Assembly (NCBI RefSeq): GCF_004684095.1
Contig: NZ_SRII01000014.1
Location: 37,265-101,264, forward strand
Length of the DNA: 64,000 nucleotides
Direction: 5' to 3'
Origin: Hymenobacter sp. UV11
Lineage (GTDB): Bacteria; Bacteroidota; Bacteroidia; Cytophagales; Hymenobacteraceae
Both the position numbers and the translations under genes were made by a program. The notes beneath the pieces are model-generated. The model was not told the origin of the DNA and searched no databases. It was given only the letters and a program-made list of their open reading frames with translations. Positions 52,883 to 62,233 of the stretch are shown here, piece by piece (within the stretch, counting starts at the first letter, position 1; each line of letters opens with the position of its first letter).

Positions 52883-52938
52883 TTCCGAACCGGCTATAGC
52901 CCCGTTCACCATCTTTCACACAGAAAGGAAAAGTTACC

Positions 52939-53811
52939 ATGGCACGCACAAGAAATGTGGTAAGCACCAGTACCCCGGCAGGGCACACTGGCTTTATGGG
53001 CCCCGAGCATACGGCCCGCGCCGTGATAGGCGACAACTACCCGCAAAGCGACCCGTTCATTCTTCTCATGGATGACTGGTTGGATAAGAAGGACACTACG
53101 CCGGTGGGTGGACCTCATCCGCATGCCGGCTTCGAAACCGTTACGCTCTTGCTGGAGGGCGAAATCGGCGATGGCGCCCGTCGAATGCAGCGCGGCGACT
53201 TTCAACTGATGACAGCCGGTAGTGGCATTATCCATACCGAAACGATTGATAGGATAGCGAGAGTGCGTTTCTTACAGCTGTGGGTGAATCTGCCAAAGAA
53301 AGACCGCTGGGTACTGCCCCGCGTGCAGGACCTACCGCTGGAGCATGTGCCTACCTCCCACGAAAACGGTGTCGCCATACGGCTGTACAGCGGCACGTTG
53401 GCTGGCTTGGTTTCTCCCGTCAAAAACTACGCTCCCATCATCATCGCCGACATCAGCCTCGAAGCTGGCGTGACGACTACGCTGCAACTGCCTGCCAATT
53501 TTAACACCCTGCTGTACGTGCTACAGGGTAGCTTCGAAGCCGGGCAAAATGAAAAAATCTTACGGCAGGACCAGCTGGGCTGGCTGGATTTAACGGCGGC
53601 GGACGAGCTAAGTGACTTGCCAGTAACTGCTGGTAACCAGGGCGCTCGCTTTATACTGTATGCCGGCAAGCCGACCGGTGAAAGCATCATCGCGCACGGC
53701 CCCTTCATTGGGGATACCTCCGCCGACATTAACCGCTTATTTCAAGACTACCGGCAGGGCAAGCTGCAACACATTGCCACGGTGCCAGAAACCCAACGAA
53801 TAGCGCTGTAA
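52939..53811 (+). CDS. Pirin family protein
   Basis: The 290-residue bicupin protein has the pirin metal site: GGPHPHAGFETVT (His60, His62) and GSGIIHTE (His99, Glu101). Bacterial pirins include quercetin 2,3-dioxygenases and regulators of metabolism. The loop between the two metal motifs is shorter than in most pirins. It ends ERTQRIAL-like after a normal C-terminal cupin. Neighbouring cupin and oxidoreductase genes suggest a stress or aromatic-compound role. Confidence 0.92.
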   Translation: MARTRNVVSTSTPAGHTGFMGPEHTARAVIGDNYPQSDPFILLMDDWLDKKDTTPVGGPHPHAGFETVTLLLEGEIGDGARRMQRGDFQLMTAGSGIIHTETIDRIARVRFLQLWVNLPKKDRWVLPRVQDLPLEHVPTSHENGVAIRLYSGTLAGLVSPVKNYAPIIIADISLEAGVTTTLQLPANFNTLLYVLQGSFEAGQNEKILRQDQLGWLDLTAADELSDLPVTAGNQGARFILYAGKPTGESIIAHGPFIGDTSADINRLFQDYRQGKLQHIATVPETQRIAL

Positions 53812-54305
53812 GAAAATAAACGCGCGGCGGGGCCCTGCTTTGCGCGGGCAGCGGTCCAGCCAGCCGCTGCCCTGCCGGGGTACCACCCACACCTGGTTCG
53901 GGACCGTGGGGGCGGGCTGGCCTTATAAGCAGTTCGGCGCGGCGTACTTGGGACTGATGCCTAATAGCCGGGCGGCCCTCACGTGCTGCGGCTCTCGCTG
54001 GCAAGGTGCAACGCTTCGGCTTATAAGGCTGCGCCGTACTTACCCCGTTTGTTGGGCTAAAGAGCCTTTCGACCTCACGACAAGGCTGGGCGTACCGCCT
54101 GCCTTGCTTGAGCCGCAACCTAAGTGTGGGTTTGATAAAGCAGAAGGACGTCATGCGTAGCTGGCGTCCGTTGATCGAAGCACGACTTCTCAGGAGCTTT
54201 TTCAATAAAAATCACCCCATCCGCTAAGCCCTTCGGCATGTAGCGGCTGAGCCCACATGCGTGGCTTTAACATTCACTTTCCCCAACTTTTTACTTCTTA
54301 AACTT
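53812..54305. other. Region without a supported gene
   Basis: These 494 bp hold overlapping open frames on both strands (up to 158 codons) that match no family I know. CTTATAAG followed by a GCG-CGTACTT segment occurs twice (near 53920 and 54015). The stretch may be a decayed gene or mobile-element remnant. Confidence 0.4.
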
Positions 54306-54830
54306 ATGAGTAATTCCTTGCAGATTCCACCCACGGAGGGCGTACGCAAAGTAGGCCGCGGCGCCGGCGAACATTTCGAGATAGCCAACTCCCGCTTTAC
54401 CTGGAAAGCAAAGACTGCCGACACGGGGTATAATTTTGCCATCTATGAATTGCCGCTGGAGCCCGGCAAGGGTGTGCCGCTGCACGCGCATCCCTACGCC
54501 GAGGTGTTCTACATCCTCGATGGTCAAGTCGATTTCATGCGCTTGGAGCAGGACCAGGTGGAATGGGTGAGCTGCGCGCCGGGCGACACGCTCATCGTGC
54601 CACCAAATGCCTTCCATGGCTTTGCCAACCGAACTGAACACCCAGCCCGGTTACTGAGCACGGCCAACGGACTACATCAGGCGTATTTCGATGAGGCCGC
54701 CCGCACGGTAGCAGCATCGGACCCGCTGCCCACTGGCGCGCCCGATATGGACGAGCTCATGCGTGCCCTGAGTCTGGCCCCAAAATACAACATGTTTTTT
54801 GCGCCGCCAGCTGCTGAAATTGTCGAGTAG
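54306..54830 (+). CDS. Cupin domain protein
   Basis: The 174-residue protein has a single cupin: VPLHAHPYAEVFYILDGQVDF gives motif 1 (split at Gly) with two His and one Glu, and GDTLIVPPNAFHGFANR gives motif 2 with the final His. The ATG at 54306 (MSNSLQIPP) is preferred over an in-frame ATG 45 bp upstream. No specific substrate is known. It stands alone between non-coding stretches. Confidence 0.88.
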   Translation: MSNSLQIPPTEGVRKVGRGAGEHFEIANSRFTWKAKTADTGYNFAIYELPLEPGKGVPLHAHPYAEVFYILDGQVDFMRLEQDQVEWVSCAPGDTLIVPPNAFHGFANRTEHPARLLSTANGLHQAYFDEAARTVAASDPLPTGAPDMDELMRALSLAPKYNMFFAPPAAEIVE

Positions 54831-55005
54831 CCAGCTAGCAACTACTTTATCGGTAGCTACTTACCGCTAATAGGCTCCGTCTTTAATTTCCACTACGCGT
54901 CAGTTGTAGGAGCAGGTGGGTGCGCTGAAAGAGCGGTAGGCCCAGTTGATTCAGCCCCGCAGCAAGTTTACGTCCGTCCTATTGGACGCCGGCTGTTCGG
55001 AAATA

Positions 55006-55064
55006 TTTCTCACCCCCTCTCAGCCACTAGCCTGGGGTGCTAGTGGCTAAGAGGGGGTGAGAAA
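55006..55064. repeat. 26-bp near-perfect hairpin
   Basis: Arms at 55006-55031 and 55039-55064 match at 25 of 26 positions, with a 7-nt loop. It is flanked by T and A runs, so it can act as a strong bidirectional terminator. It lies 28 bp before the broken SDR gene, so it may now cut off that gene. Confidence 0.75.
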
Positions 55065-55091
55065 ATTAGGCTTATACCATTTAAAAATCTC

Positions 55092-55840
55092 ATGGACTTT
55101 ACAAATAAAACCGTGCTGCTCACCGGGGGCGGCACCGGGATTGGCTTTGCCTTGGCGCAGCTACTGGTGCAGCGCCGCAATCGGGTTATCATCATCGGTC
55201 GCCGGCTGGAAAAGCTACAGGAAGCTCAACGGCTAGTGCCTGCTTTACAGGTGTTTCAATGCAACGTAGCCCAGCCGGCAGCCATCGACGCGCTGTTTGC
55301 TACCCTGCACGCGCAGGGCGTCGTGCTCAATGCGCTGGTTAATAATGCGGCCGTGCTGGAGATGTGGGACATTCTGAAGCAGCCTATATTTCCAATCGCC
55401 TGAGCATCAACTTAGCTGGCCCTATCTGCCTGACGCAATGATTCATCCGGCAGGCCGACTTGAAACGGAAAAACTACATTATTAACGTTACGACAGAAGC
55501 CGCCATCATGCCGGTGCCCATTCTGCCGTTGTATTCCGCGTCCAAAACGGGCCTGAGTGTGTTCACGCAGAGCCTGCGGGTGCAACTCAGCAACCAGCCG
55601 TTTGTGGTGATGCCGCCGCCCGTGGAAAGCCGCATGACAATGCAAGACTTGCGCAACTCGGGCCCCTTAGTGCTGGCCGCCGATTTTGCCGCCGGGCTGT
55701 TAAAAAGAATAGAGGCCGGCAAGCTCTACTACGCCCCCGGCGCTAACGCCTGGCAGTTGCGCCTGATTCGCCGCCTAGCCCCCAATGTGGGCCTGCACTT
55801 GGTAGATAAGTTAAGCCGCCAGCAGCTACACGCCGTGTAG
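55092..55840 (+). pseudogene. Frameshifted short-chain dehydrogenase (DltE-like)
   Basis: The first part (55092-55403) has the NAD motif LTGGGTGIGFALAQLL and LVNNAAVLEMWD. The second part (55460-55840) has IINVTTEAAIMP and the catalytic YSASK. A frameshift near 55390-55403 joins them, and an in-frame TGA at 55439-55441 follows. With one shift restored, the segment reads SINLAGPICLTQ. Two lesions make it a pseudogene. Confidence 0.88.
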
Positions 55841-55863
55841 CCGAGAGCCCATCATCTGGTATG

Positions 55864-56000
55864 ATTAAGCTACCTGCAAGAAGAGGGGGCCGTGGCTGAC
55901 AATATTTCGCAGTTGGCTAAGGTCAACTCCGACCAGTTTGCCGTGGCTATCTGCACCGTGGATGGGCAACGCTTTGCGCCAAGCGACAGCACAGCAACGT
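55864..56000 (+). pseudogene. Fragment of a glutaminase gene
   Basis: An open frame reads SYLQEEGAVADNISQLAKV and FAVAICTVDGQRFAPSD, which matches the N-terminal part of GlsA-type glutaminases (the segment before the SISK catalytic Ser). The start and all catalytic residues are absent and the match ends near 56000, where the next gene's 3' end begins. Confidence 0.6.
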
Positions 56001-56004
56001 GCGC

Positions 56005-56604
56005 TTATGGCTGCAATATTCTTACCTGAACCTGAGCTTGAGGGGACAATGGCTCATAGCCAATGGTCAGCAAGCGCAAGTCGAGCAGGCGCGCGGCACT
56101 ATTAGGCTGAATGCCGACTACTACCCCAGTCACGACCTGATTTGGATACTGTAAGCTTTGCACCTGCACTTGCTGACCCACCGCCAGTGTGTTACTAGCT
56201 GAACTGGTGAGCAGCCGCAGGCGAAAAGGCGCGACTTCGGTAAAGAAGTAAACCGGCTCAGCTCCCGAGCTATTATTATGGGCCGTGTCGGCAAGTTGTG
56301 TAATGATGCCTGCTGCCGGAGCCGTTAGAAAGGTATAGTCGTAGTACTTCAGTAAGAGCTCCCCTTTACGCACGTGCTGACCATCTCCCACATACAGATG
56401 CTTAATGGGACCGTGCCGGTACCGGGCCAGGGGAAACGAATAGGTGGTTGTCACGGTGCCAACTCCTACTAGCACCCCTGGTGCCGGTTGAGTTGCAGCA
56501 GGAGGAACGGCCGCGCTGACCGTCCTAGTTATCCACTGGCCCCGCCAATAGAAAAGACCTGCACCGGCCACGAGGGCAAGCAGGAGCAGCGAGGACAGTT
56601 TCAT
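56005..56604 (-). CDS. Short HlyD/RND-type membrane-fusion protein
   Basis: The 199-residue protein has an N-terminal membrane anchor (LSSLLLLALVAGAGLFYW), then a biotinyl-lipoyl-like half motif (HLYVGDGQHVRKGELLLKY and FLTAPAAGIITQL) and a beta-barrel domain (LAVGQQVQVQSL). The coiled-coil hairpin of full-size efflux adaptors is missing, so it is about 150 residues short. It lies 46 bp downstream of the large BamA-like gene and may form a transport pair with it. Confidence 0.75.
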   Translation of the reverse strand: MKLSSLLLLALVAGAGLFYWRGQWITRTVSAAVPPAATQPAPGVLVGVGTVTTTYSFPLARYRHGPIKHLYVGDGQHVRKGELLLKYYDYTFLTAPAAGIITQLADTAHNNSSGAEPVYFFTEVAPFRLRLLTSSASNTLAVGQQVQVQSLQYPNQVVTGVVVGIQPNSAARLLDLRLLTIGYEPLSPQAQVQVRILQP

Positions 56605-56650
56605 GAGGAGGTGAAGAGTAGCAACGGGTCAACTGAGCTGGTGGCCCGCC

Positions 56651-59600
56651 TTAGAAAAAGAAACCTAGGCGGACGAGCGGTAAGCGGCCTTCAGGCGAGA
56701 TGCCGTACATAGCAGCCAGTACTACCTGCGGCGTGGGGGCCAGCCACAGGCCAGGGCCGTAGCCCTGGTGCCAGGTGCCGGACGTTTCGCCCGGTACCCA
56801 CACGCGGCCCACGTCATGGAAGCCAAGGATGCCCAGCGTGGCCGGCACCAAGTAGCTACGAAAACGGGCGATTTGCAACCGCACCTCCGTGTTGTTGTAA
56901 GCGCTTTGGCGGCCAGCAAAGCGGGTACGGCCGAAGCCACGCAGGTTGGAAAGGCCTCCGAGGGTAGCGGCTTGAAAAAACTCGTAGTCGTCGTTGAGAT
57001 TGACGGTGCCGCCAAAGCGGGTGGCCAGCGTGAGGCGCAGCGGAAAGCGGAAGCTGCGGTAGAGGGCGAGCGACGCCGTGAGCTGGGCCAGCGGCCGGGC
57101 ACTACTGGTAAGGGGGCGCAGGGCCGACAACTCGGCTTGGCCAGCCGCGCCCTGGGGCAGTTCGGCCCGCGCGTGCAGCCCCGCTAGCTCGTAGCCCACG
57201 CGCGCGCCTACGTACTGCTTGGCCTGGAACAGCGTAGCGGGGTGCAACCGCTCGTCTGGATTTTGGGCGAGGATGCGGCCGGGCTGCTCCTCGACGTCAA
57301 CGCCCTGGTACAGCAGGCCGCCAACTACCGTGCTGTGGGCGCTTAGCCGGCGCAGCAGCAGGGCGGACAAGGCGAGGTTGCGGAAGCGCACGCGGTAGTA
57401 GGCGGCGCTGGTGGGCTCGTCGGGCACCAGCTGGGTTTCATTGCCTAGGCCGTAGAAGTTGCGCACGTAGTTCGGCGCCTGCACGGCGGCGCGCACCTGC
57501 AAGTCGAACGGGCCCACTACCTGCGCAAAATTGCCTTCGTAGCCGAAGCTGAAGGCCCCGGTGCGCAGGGCCGCGTTGGCCGTGAGCTGGTGGGTAGCCG
57601 CCCAAGGCAGCTTGCGAAAACCGGGCCGCTTGAGGAGCAGCCCCAGGCCGACGAATAGCCCATCGTCCACATTGTAGCTCCACGGATAGAGGGGCCCGGC
57701 AAAGGCGTACTGGAACGCTTGGCGGTCGTACTGATTTACCCTGGGCTGGAAGCTGAGACGGGTTTTGGTGTCGGGCCCGCGGGCGACTACGGTCAAGCCT
57801 GTGGGGGTATCATAGGCTGTGACGCGCCGCCGACCGCTGCGCACGCGGGAGTTATCGCGCAGCGTATCCGCTCCTTCCCCCCCCACCACGCGCACCACCG
57901 GCCCGTGCCGCACCTCGCCGTGCAGCGCGAATACATCGGCCCCACCCTGCCCATATAGGCGAATTTCCTGTGTTTCGTCCGTCTGGAACGTGCGCTGGTA
58001 GCGCACGGCGCCGCGCTGCCCCGTCTGGGATAGGGTATACACCGTCACTTGCGTGCGGGCATCGTCCTGGCGGAGCACTTCAAACTCCTCGGTGCCCTCG
58101 CTGCCTACCACGTCCACCGCGTGGGCCAGGAAGCGGTAGTACTGGTCGGCCCACGCGGGCAGACGCGCCCGGTGCGCTTGCAGCTTGGCTAGCACCGTGG
58201 GGCCCGATAGGCGGTAGATGGAATCGGGCCACTGGCGCAGCCCGGCCGCGAATACGCTGTCGGTAAGGCTGGCCTGTACCGAGTCGGCCAGGGCCCGCCA
58301 ATCGGCGCGGCTAAGCTGGGTCAGAAAGGAATGGTCGAAGTAGCGCGCATTAAAGTTGAAGCTGTTGACATTCTGAAAGTCTAGGTCAAAGCCCTGAATA
58401 CGGGGCAGTAGGTACTCGGCGCGGGCGCGGTGCGGCAAAAAGCCTTCGTTGACGAACAGCGCCTGGTCTCGGTCGCGCGGAACCGCCCGGAAAGTGCGCC
58501 CGCCGCCCGGCCGGGGGTAGGCCAGCCAGCGCCACTGGTCGTCGTGGCGGTCCCAGTCCGCGAGCACCAGGTCCAGCAGGCGCGCGCGCAGCACGGCCCG
58601 TTGGTCGACGCGGTTGCGTGGGTCAGCTTGCAACTGCGCGAGCACGTCGGCGGTGCCGTACTTTTTGCGCTCGGGCTCGCCCGAAAAGCTGCGGGGCGGA
58701 GCCGGGTCGCGGGCTTCGAGCAGCGCGAGCGAGCCGGCAAACTCGCGGCGATAAATGCCTAAGCGGGGGTCGTCGGGCACCAGCACGACTTGCGGATTCG
58801 TGTGCCCTACCCCCGCGGCTTCGGCCAAGGGCGGCACCAGCAGCGCGGCATAGGGATGCGCGGCTGAAATCTGGTCCTGCACAATGGCGGCGGCCAGCGT
58901 ATGGCGTAAAAAGTCGGGCACTGCGCCCGCGGTGTTCTTCTCAATCGAGCGCAGTACAAATTCCTGGCCGCTGGCCGCGCGCAGGCGCAGCGACTGCGTT
59001 TGCAGGCCTCCCCCCCGCTTGAGGGGAGTCAGGCCGCCCTGCGCGGTGCTTAAATCCAGCACCGGCACGGCAATAGGCTGCTGCCACTCCCGGCGGTAGT
59101 TGGCCCCTTGGAGCCACTGGCGAAACCGACCGGCCCGGTAGTGGGTGCTGGCGGGCACCACTGCTACCATAGGCGGCTGCGCGGCAGTGTGGGCGCGGGC
59201 AAACGTGTCAGCCACTGGCACCGGAGTGAGGTCGGGGGTCAGCCATTGCCGTTCGGCTACCACCGATTGGCCTTCGGGGTGTTGGGCATCGGGCACCCAG
59301 TAGGTGGCCCGTACCTGGCCATCAAGGGCATACTCCAGGCGAGTAAAACCCTGATAAGCCGCCCTGGCGGGCGTCGCCAACACATCGGCGAGTGGGGCGT
59401 GCGGAGCCGATGGGCCGCTGCTGATGTAGTGCAGCGCATGCTCTTCGTCGTAGCGGGCGTGGCGGGCGCCCTGGGCACTCACATACGTCAGGCCGGGATA
59501 CTTTTCCAGGATGCTACGCAGGGAGGTGCGCAGCAGTTCGTAGCGCGGATTGGGTAAGAGCGGCAGCCGTCGGTGAGCCAGTGCCAGCGCTTGCTGGCCC

Positions 59601-60193
59601 ACCAGCAGCACGTGGCGGCCCTGGTTGCGGCGCAGCACATCATTGAGCTGGGTGAGCACGAGCGCCGGGTCCTGGGTGGTGCAGCTGCCGGGCTGGTCGG
59701 CGGGAGCGGGTGCCCGTAGCCACCAGGCCGTGTTCAGGACTACCAGGGTATGCTGCCCATCGAGTCGCAACTCCACCGGGTCGGGACAGCGGCCGTCGGG
59801 CACCAGCCCATCGGGGCGGCCAGCGGGGGTAGCTAGGAGTTGGGCTACCGGTGCATCACCTTCCCGCCCGTCGGCCCCGCTGGGTACGACAACCAGCCGC
59901 CCAGGAAAGGCGTGCAACTGCGCCAGCAGGGCCGCCGAGGCTTCGCCCTTGCCCCCACTAGCTAGCAAAAGCGTGCCCAGGTGGTCGTCCAGCAGCACTA
60001 GCGTGCTACGGCCGTTAAGGGGGGCGGCCTGGGCCGCTACTGCCCGTAACGTTTGCAGCAGTTCAATTGGCCCCCGGCTGCGGCCCCCGACCACGAACAC
60101 GGTGCTAACCGGTAAAGGCTGCGCCGCCACCGGCCAGCAAGTGAGCAGCCCGGCAAGCAGCAGCAGGGCCTGCAGAAAGTAAGGGTGCCTCAT
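56651..60193 (-). CDS. BamA/TamA-like outer-membrane protein with a degenerate metallophosphatase domain
   Basis: The 1,180-residue protein has a signal peptide (about 1-24), an N-terminal region shaped like the calcineurin-type phosphatases that Bacteroidota fuse to barrels, a middle region, and a C-terminal 16-stranded barrel of the surface-antigen (D15) type (from about 830; it ends LPLVRLGFFF). The phosphatase motifs are not preserved: the expected GD, GDN and GNHD segments read GGRSRG, LDDHLG and VPSGADG. The enzyme part should be inactive. The C-terminal barrel matches the decayed copy at 19752-20225. It may export or insert envelope components with the neighbouring HlyD-like protein. 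Confidence 0.85.
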   Translation of the reverse strand: MRHPYFLQALLLLAGLLTCWPVAAQPLPVSTVFVVGGRSRGPIELLQTLRAVAAQAAPLNGRSTLVLLDDHLGTLLLASGGKGEASAALLAQLHAFPGRLVVVPSGADGREGDAPVAQLLATPAGRPDGLVPDGRCPDPVELRLDGQHTLVVLNTAWWLRAPAPADQPGSCTTQDPALVLTQLNDVLRRNQGRHVLLVGQQALALAHRRLPLLPNPRYELLRTSLRSILEKYPGLTYVSAQGARHARYDEEHALHYISSGPSAPHAPLADVLATPARAAYQGFTRLEYALDGQVRATYWVPDAQHPEGQSVVAERQWLTPDLTPVPVADTFARAHTAAQPPMVAVVPASTHYRAGRFRQWLQGANYRREWQQPIAVPVLDLSTAQGGLTPLKRGGGLQTQSLRLRAASGQEFVLRSIEKNTAGAVPDFLRHTLAAAIVQDQISAAHPYAALLVPPLAEAAGVGHTNPQVVLVPDDPRLGIYRREFAGSLALLEARDPAPPRSFSGEPERKKYGTADVLAQLQADPRNRVDQRAVLRARLLDLVLADWDRHDDQWRWLAYPRPGGGRTFRAVPRDRDQALFVNEGFLPHRARAEYLLPRIQGFDLDFQNVNSFNFNARYFDHSFLTQLSRADWRALADSVQASLTDSVFAAGLRQWPDSIYRLSGPTVLAKLQAHRARLPAWADQYYRFLAHAVDVVGSEGTEEFEVLRQDDARTQVTVYTLSQTGQRGAVRYQRTFQTDETQEIRLYGQGGADVFALHGEVRHGPVVRVVGGEGADTLRDNSRVRSGRRRVTAYDTPTGLTVVARGPDTKTRLSFQPRVNQYDRQAFQYAFAGPLYPWSYNVDDGLFVGLGLLLKRPGFRKLPWAATHQLTANAALRTGAFSFGYEGNFAQVVGPFDLQVRAAVQAPNYVRNFYGLGNETQLVPDEPTSAAYYRVRFRNLALSALLLRRLSAHSTVVGGLLYQGVDVEEQPGRILAQNPDERLHPATLFQAKQYVGARVGYELAGLHARAELPQGAAGQAELSALRPLTSSARPLAQLTASLALYRSFRFPLRLTLATRFGGTVNLNDDYEFFQAATLGGLSNLRGFGRTRFAGRQSAYNNTEVRLQIARFRSYLVPATLGILGFHDVGRVWVPGETSGTWHQGYGPGLWLAPTPQVVLAAMYGISPEGRLPLVRLGFFF

Positions 60194-60239
60194 GTACTTC
60201 CTAGATTAAGTTTTTGAATGGATGGCCATTACCTGCTAC

Positions 60240-61187
60240 TCATTGGCCCTTATGCACTGGCTCATTCTCTGACTCGGGAGCCACTTCATAGAGGCGATGC
60301 AAGCCTTTTTTACCTTTAAGCGGCGCCAGGAAGCCCTGCCGCACCACTAGGCTTGGACCGGCTGCTTCCACCACGGCCTCAGACACCAGAAAGTAGGTGC
60401 CGTACTCCTTATTGGCGCTTTCGATGCGGGACGCCACGTTCACCGTGTCGCCGATGGTCGCCAGCTTGCGGAAACCACTGCCGCCGATGTGGCCCACCAC
60501 CGCTTCGCCGTAGTGCAGCCCGATGCGCACGTGGAAGGCGCAGTCGTACATCTGCTCCAGGTACGGGTTGAGCTGCGCCACGCCGCGTTGCATGGCCCGG
60601 CCGGCCGCCAGCGCATCGAGTACGGCCGTGGCGGGGTGGCTCAAGCCGAATACCACCATGAGCCCGTCGCCGATAAAATCGCTGATGTAGCCATTGTGAG
60701 CGGCCACAATTTCGCTCATGACCTCGAAGTAGCGATTTAGCAGGTGAACGACATCGTAGGGCGGCAACTGGTCGGCTAGCACAGTATAGTCCTGTATATC
60801 AGAAAACAAGACGGCTACCTGTTGCAGCTGACCGAGCTGTTGGCCGGGGTTTTGGAGTTCCTGCGCGGTAAGTTCCAGGTCGAGGGTGTCAAGGATGGGC
60901 CGCGAGAACCGCACATCGCCGCCTGCCACGGTAGTCTGGCAAGCCAGGCGCACAGGCGGGGGCAGGCGCAGGCGGTCGGCCAGGGCCTGCTCCGAGGCAT
61001 TGCGGGGCGAGCAATAAGCCAGCCCTTCCAGCACCTGCACCCGGCACGTCGAGCAGATGGCCTGGCCGCCGCAGGCGTGCGCGTGGGGCACGCCCTGCCG
61101 CAGCGTGGCCGCTAGCAGCGTTTCCCCGGGAGCAATGGTAAGCGCACGGTCGTCGGGCAAGGCGTATAACTGAGGCATAGTAGGCAT
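60240..61187 (-). CDS. Adenylate/guanylate cyclase fused to a 2Fe-2S ferredoxin domain
   Basis: The 315-residue protein has an N-terminal ferredoxin domain with cluster ligands in HACGGQAICSTCRV (Cys39, Cys45, Cys48) and a fourth Cys in VRLACQTT. A class III cyclase domain follows (about 120-300): VLFSDIQDYT (metal Asp), FIGDGLMVVFG (second metal Asp) and GDTVNVASRIE. The iron-sulfur cluster may gate cyclic-nucleotide production in response to redox state. The start is ATG at 61187 or 61178. No other member of a pathway is adjacent, but a cyclic-nucleotide-domain kinase and a Crp/Fnr protein lie in the window. Confidence 0.92.
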   Translation of the reverse strand: MPTMPQLYALPDDRALTIAPGETLLAATLRQGVPHAHACGGQAICSTCRVQVLEGLAYCSPRNASEQALADRLRLPPPVRLACQTTVAGGDVRFSRPILDTLDLELTAQELQNPGQQLGQLQQVAVLFSDIQDYTVLADQLPPYDVVHLLNRYFEVMSEIVAAHNGYISDFIGDGLMVVFGLSHPATAVLDALAAGRAMQRGVAQLNPYLEQMYDCAFHVRIGLHYGEAVVGHIGGSGFRKLATIGDTVNVASRIESANKEYGTYFLVSEAVVEAAGPSLVVRQGFLAPLKGKKGLHRLYEVAPESENEPVHKGQ

Positions 61188-61325
61188 TGGCTGTTGAGTT
61201 GTTCCACCAGCAAAGGTGCCAGGTCAGTCGTGCGCATGCATTGACAAAAGGCAAGAAATACGAAGAGAAGTGAGCAGTAAGTCAATAAACTAAGCGGATT
61301 CAGCGGGTAGTTGTCAGCGCGTTTT

Positions 61326-61371
61326 TTTGACAAATATCAAAGGAGCCACGGGGTACGGGGTGGGACCTTTG
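61326..61371 (+). promoter_or_regulatory. SDR promoter with FNR-type box
   Basis: TTTGACAAATATCAAA (61326-61341) is followed 39 bp from its start by ACCTTTG (61365-61371). The region 61318-61410 is nearly the same as the azoR promoter. The start codon of the SDR lies about 100 bp downstream. Confidence 0.8.
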
Positions 61372-61474
61372 TGCAGTTAGCAGAGGCCAGCCAAGCGGCT
61401 GTTTCCGCTCTCTCTAAACTGGCGAAAATCGCCACGCTGATTTACCAACCGAACCCATTTTTTCGCTCCCTATT

Positions 61475-62233
61475 ATGAGTAACAACCTGAAATTAGCCGG
61501 TAAAGTAGCCCTCATTACGGGCGGTACCGCCGGCATTGGCTTGGGCGCAGCCCAGCGCTTTGTGGCCGAAGGAGCCTACGTCTTCATCACCGGCCGTCGG
61601 CAAGCAGAACTCGACGCCGCCGTGCAGCAGCTCGGCGCCAACGCCCGCGGCATCCGCAGCGACGTGACCAGTCAAGCCGACCTGGACCAGCTTTTTGCCA
61701 CCATCCAGGCCGAAAAGGGCCAATTGGATGTCCTGTTCACGAACGCGGGGGGCGGCGAGTTTATTCCCCTGGGTAGCATCACGGAAGCGCACTTCGACAA
61801 CACTTTCAGCCTGAACGTAAAAGCCACGCTCTTCACGGTGCAAAAGGCCCTGCCCTTGCTGCGCGATGGCGCCTCGGTTATCCTGATGTCGTCCACGGCC
61901 GGCTCGCAGGGCGTAGCCAATTTCAGCGTGTATAGCGCCTCCAAGGCCGCCGTGCGTTCCTTCGCGCGCACCTGGACGGCGGACCTAAAAGACCGCAAAA
62001 TCCGGGTAAACGCTCTCAGCCCTGGCCCTATCGACACCCCCGGCCTCAGCGGCCTCGCCGCCGATGCTGCCCAGGCCGAGCAAATCAAGCACTACTTGGC
62101 CAGCACCGTGCCCCTGGGCCGCCTGGGCACGCCGGATGAAATCGGGAAGGCCCTGGTGTTCCTGGCTTCCGACGACAGCAGCTTCGTCACCGGTACCGAG
62201 CTGTTTGTGGATGGGGGTTCTGCGCAGGTGTAA
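61475..62233 (+). CDS. Short-chain dehydrogenase/reductase
   Basis: The 252-residue protein has the classical SDR pattern: ALITGGTAGIGLGAAQRF (cofactor site), LFTNAGGGEF, the catalytic Ser in VILMSSTAG and Tyr-x-x-x-Lys in YSASKAA, and NALSPGPIDTPGL. ITGRRQ after the second strand suggests NADPH preference. It reduces carbonyls or oxidises alcohols of unknown substrate. The upstream FNR-type promoter links it to azoR and the SnoaL gene. Confidence 0.93.
   Translation: MSNNLKLAGKVALITGGTAGIGLGAAQRFVAEGAYVFITGRRQAELDAAVQQLGANARGIRSDVTSQADLDQLFATIQAEKGQLDVLFTNAGGGEFIPLGSITEAHFDNTFSLNVKATLFTVQKALPLLRDGASVILMSSTAGSQGVANFSVYSASKAAVRSFARTWTADLKDRKIRVNALSPGPIDTPGLSGLAADAAQAEQIKHYLASTVPLGRLGTPDEIGKALVFLASDDSSFVTGTELFVDGGSAQV

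Noticed and set aside
53729..54205. Minus-strand 158-codon open frame
   Set aside because: It matches no family, starts inside the pirin gene region and is very basic; treated as non-coding.
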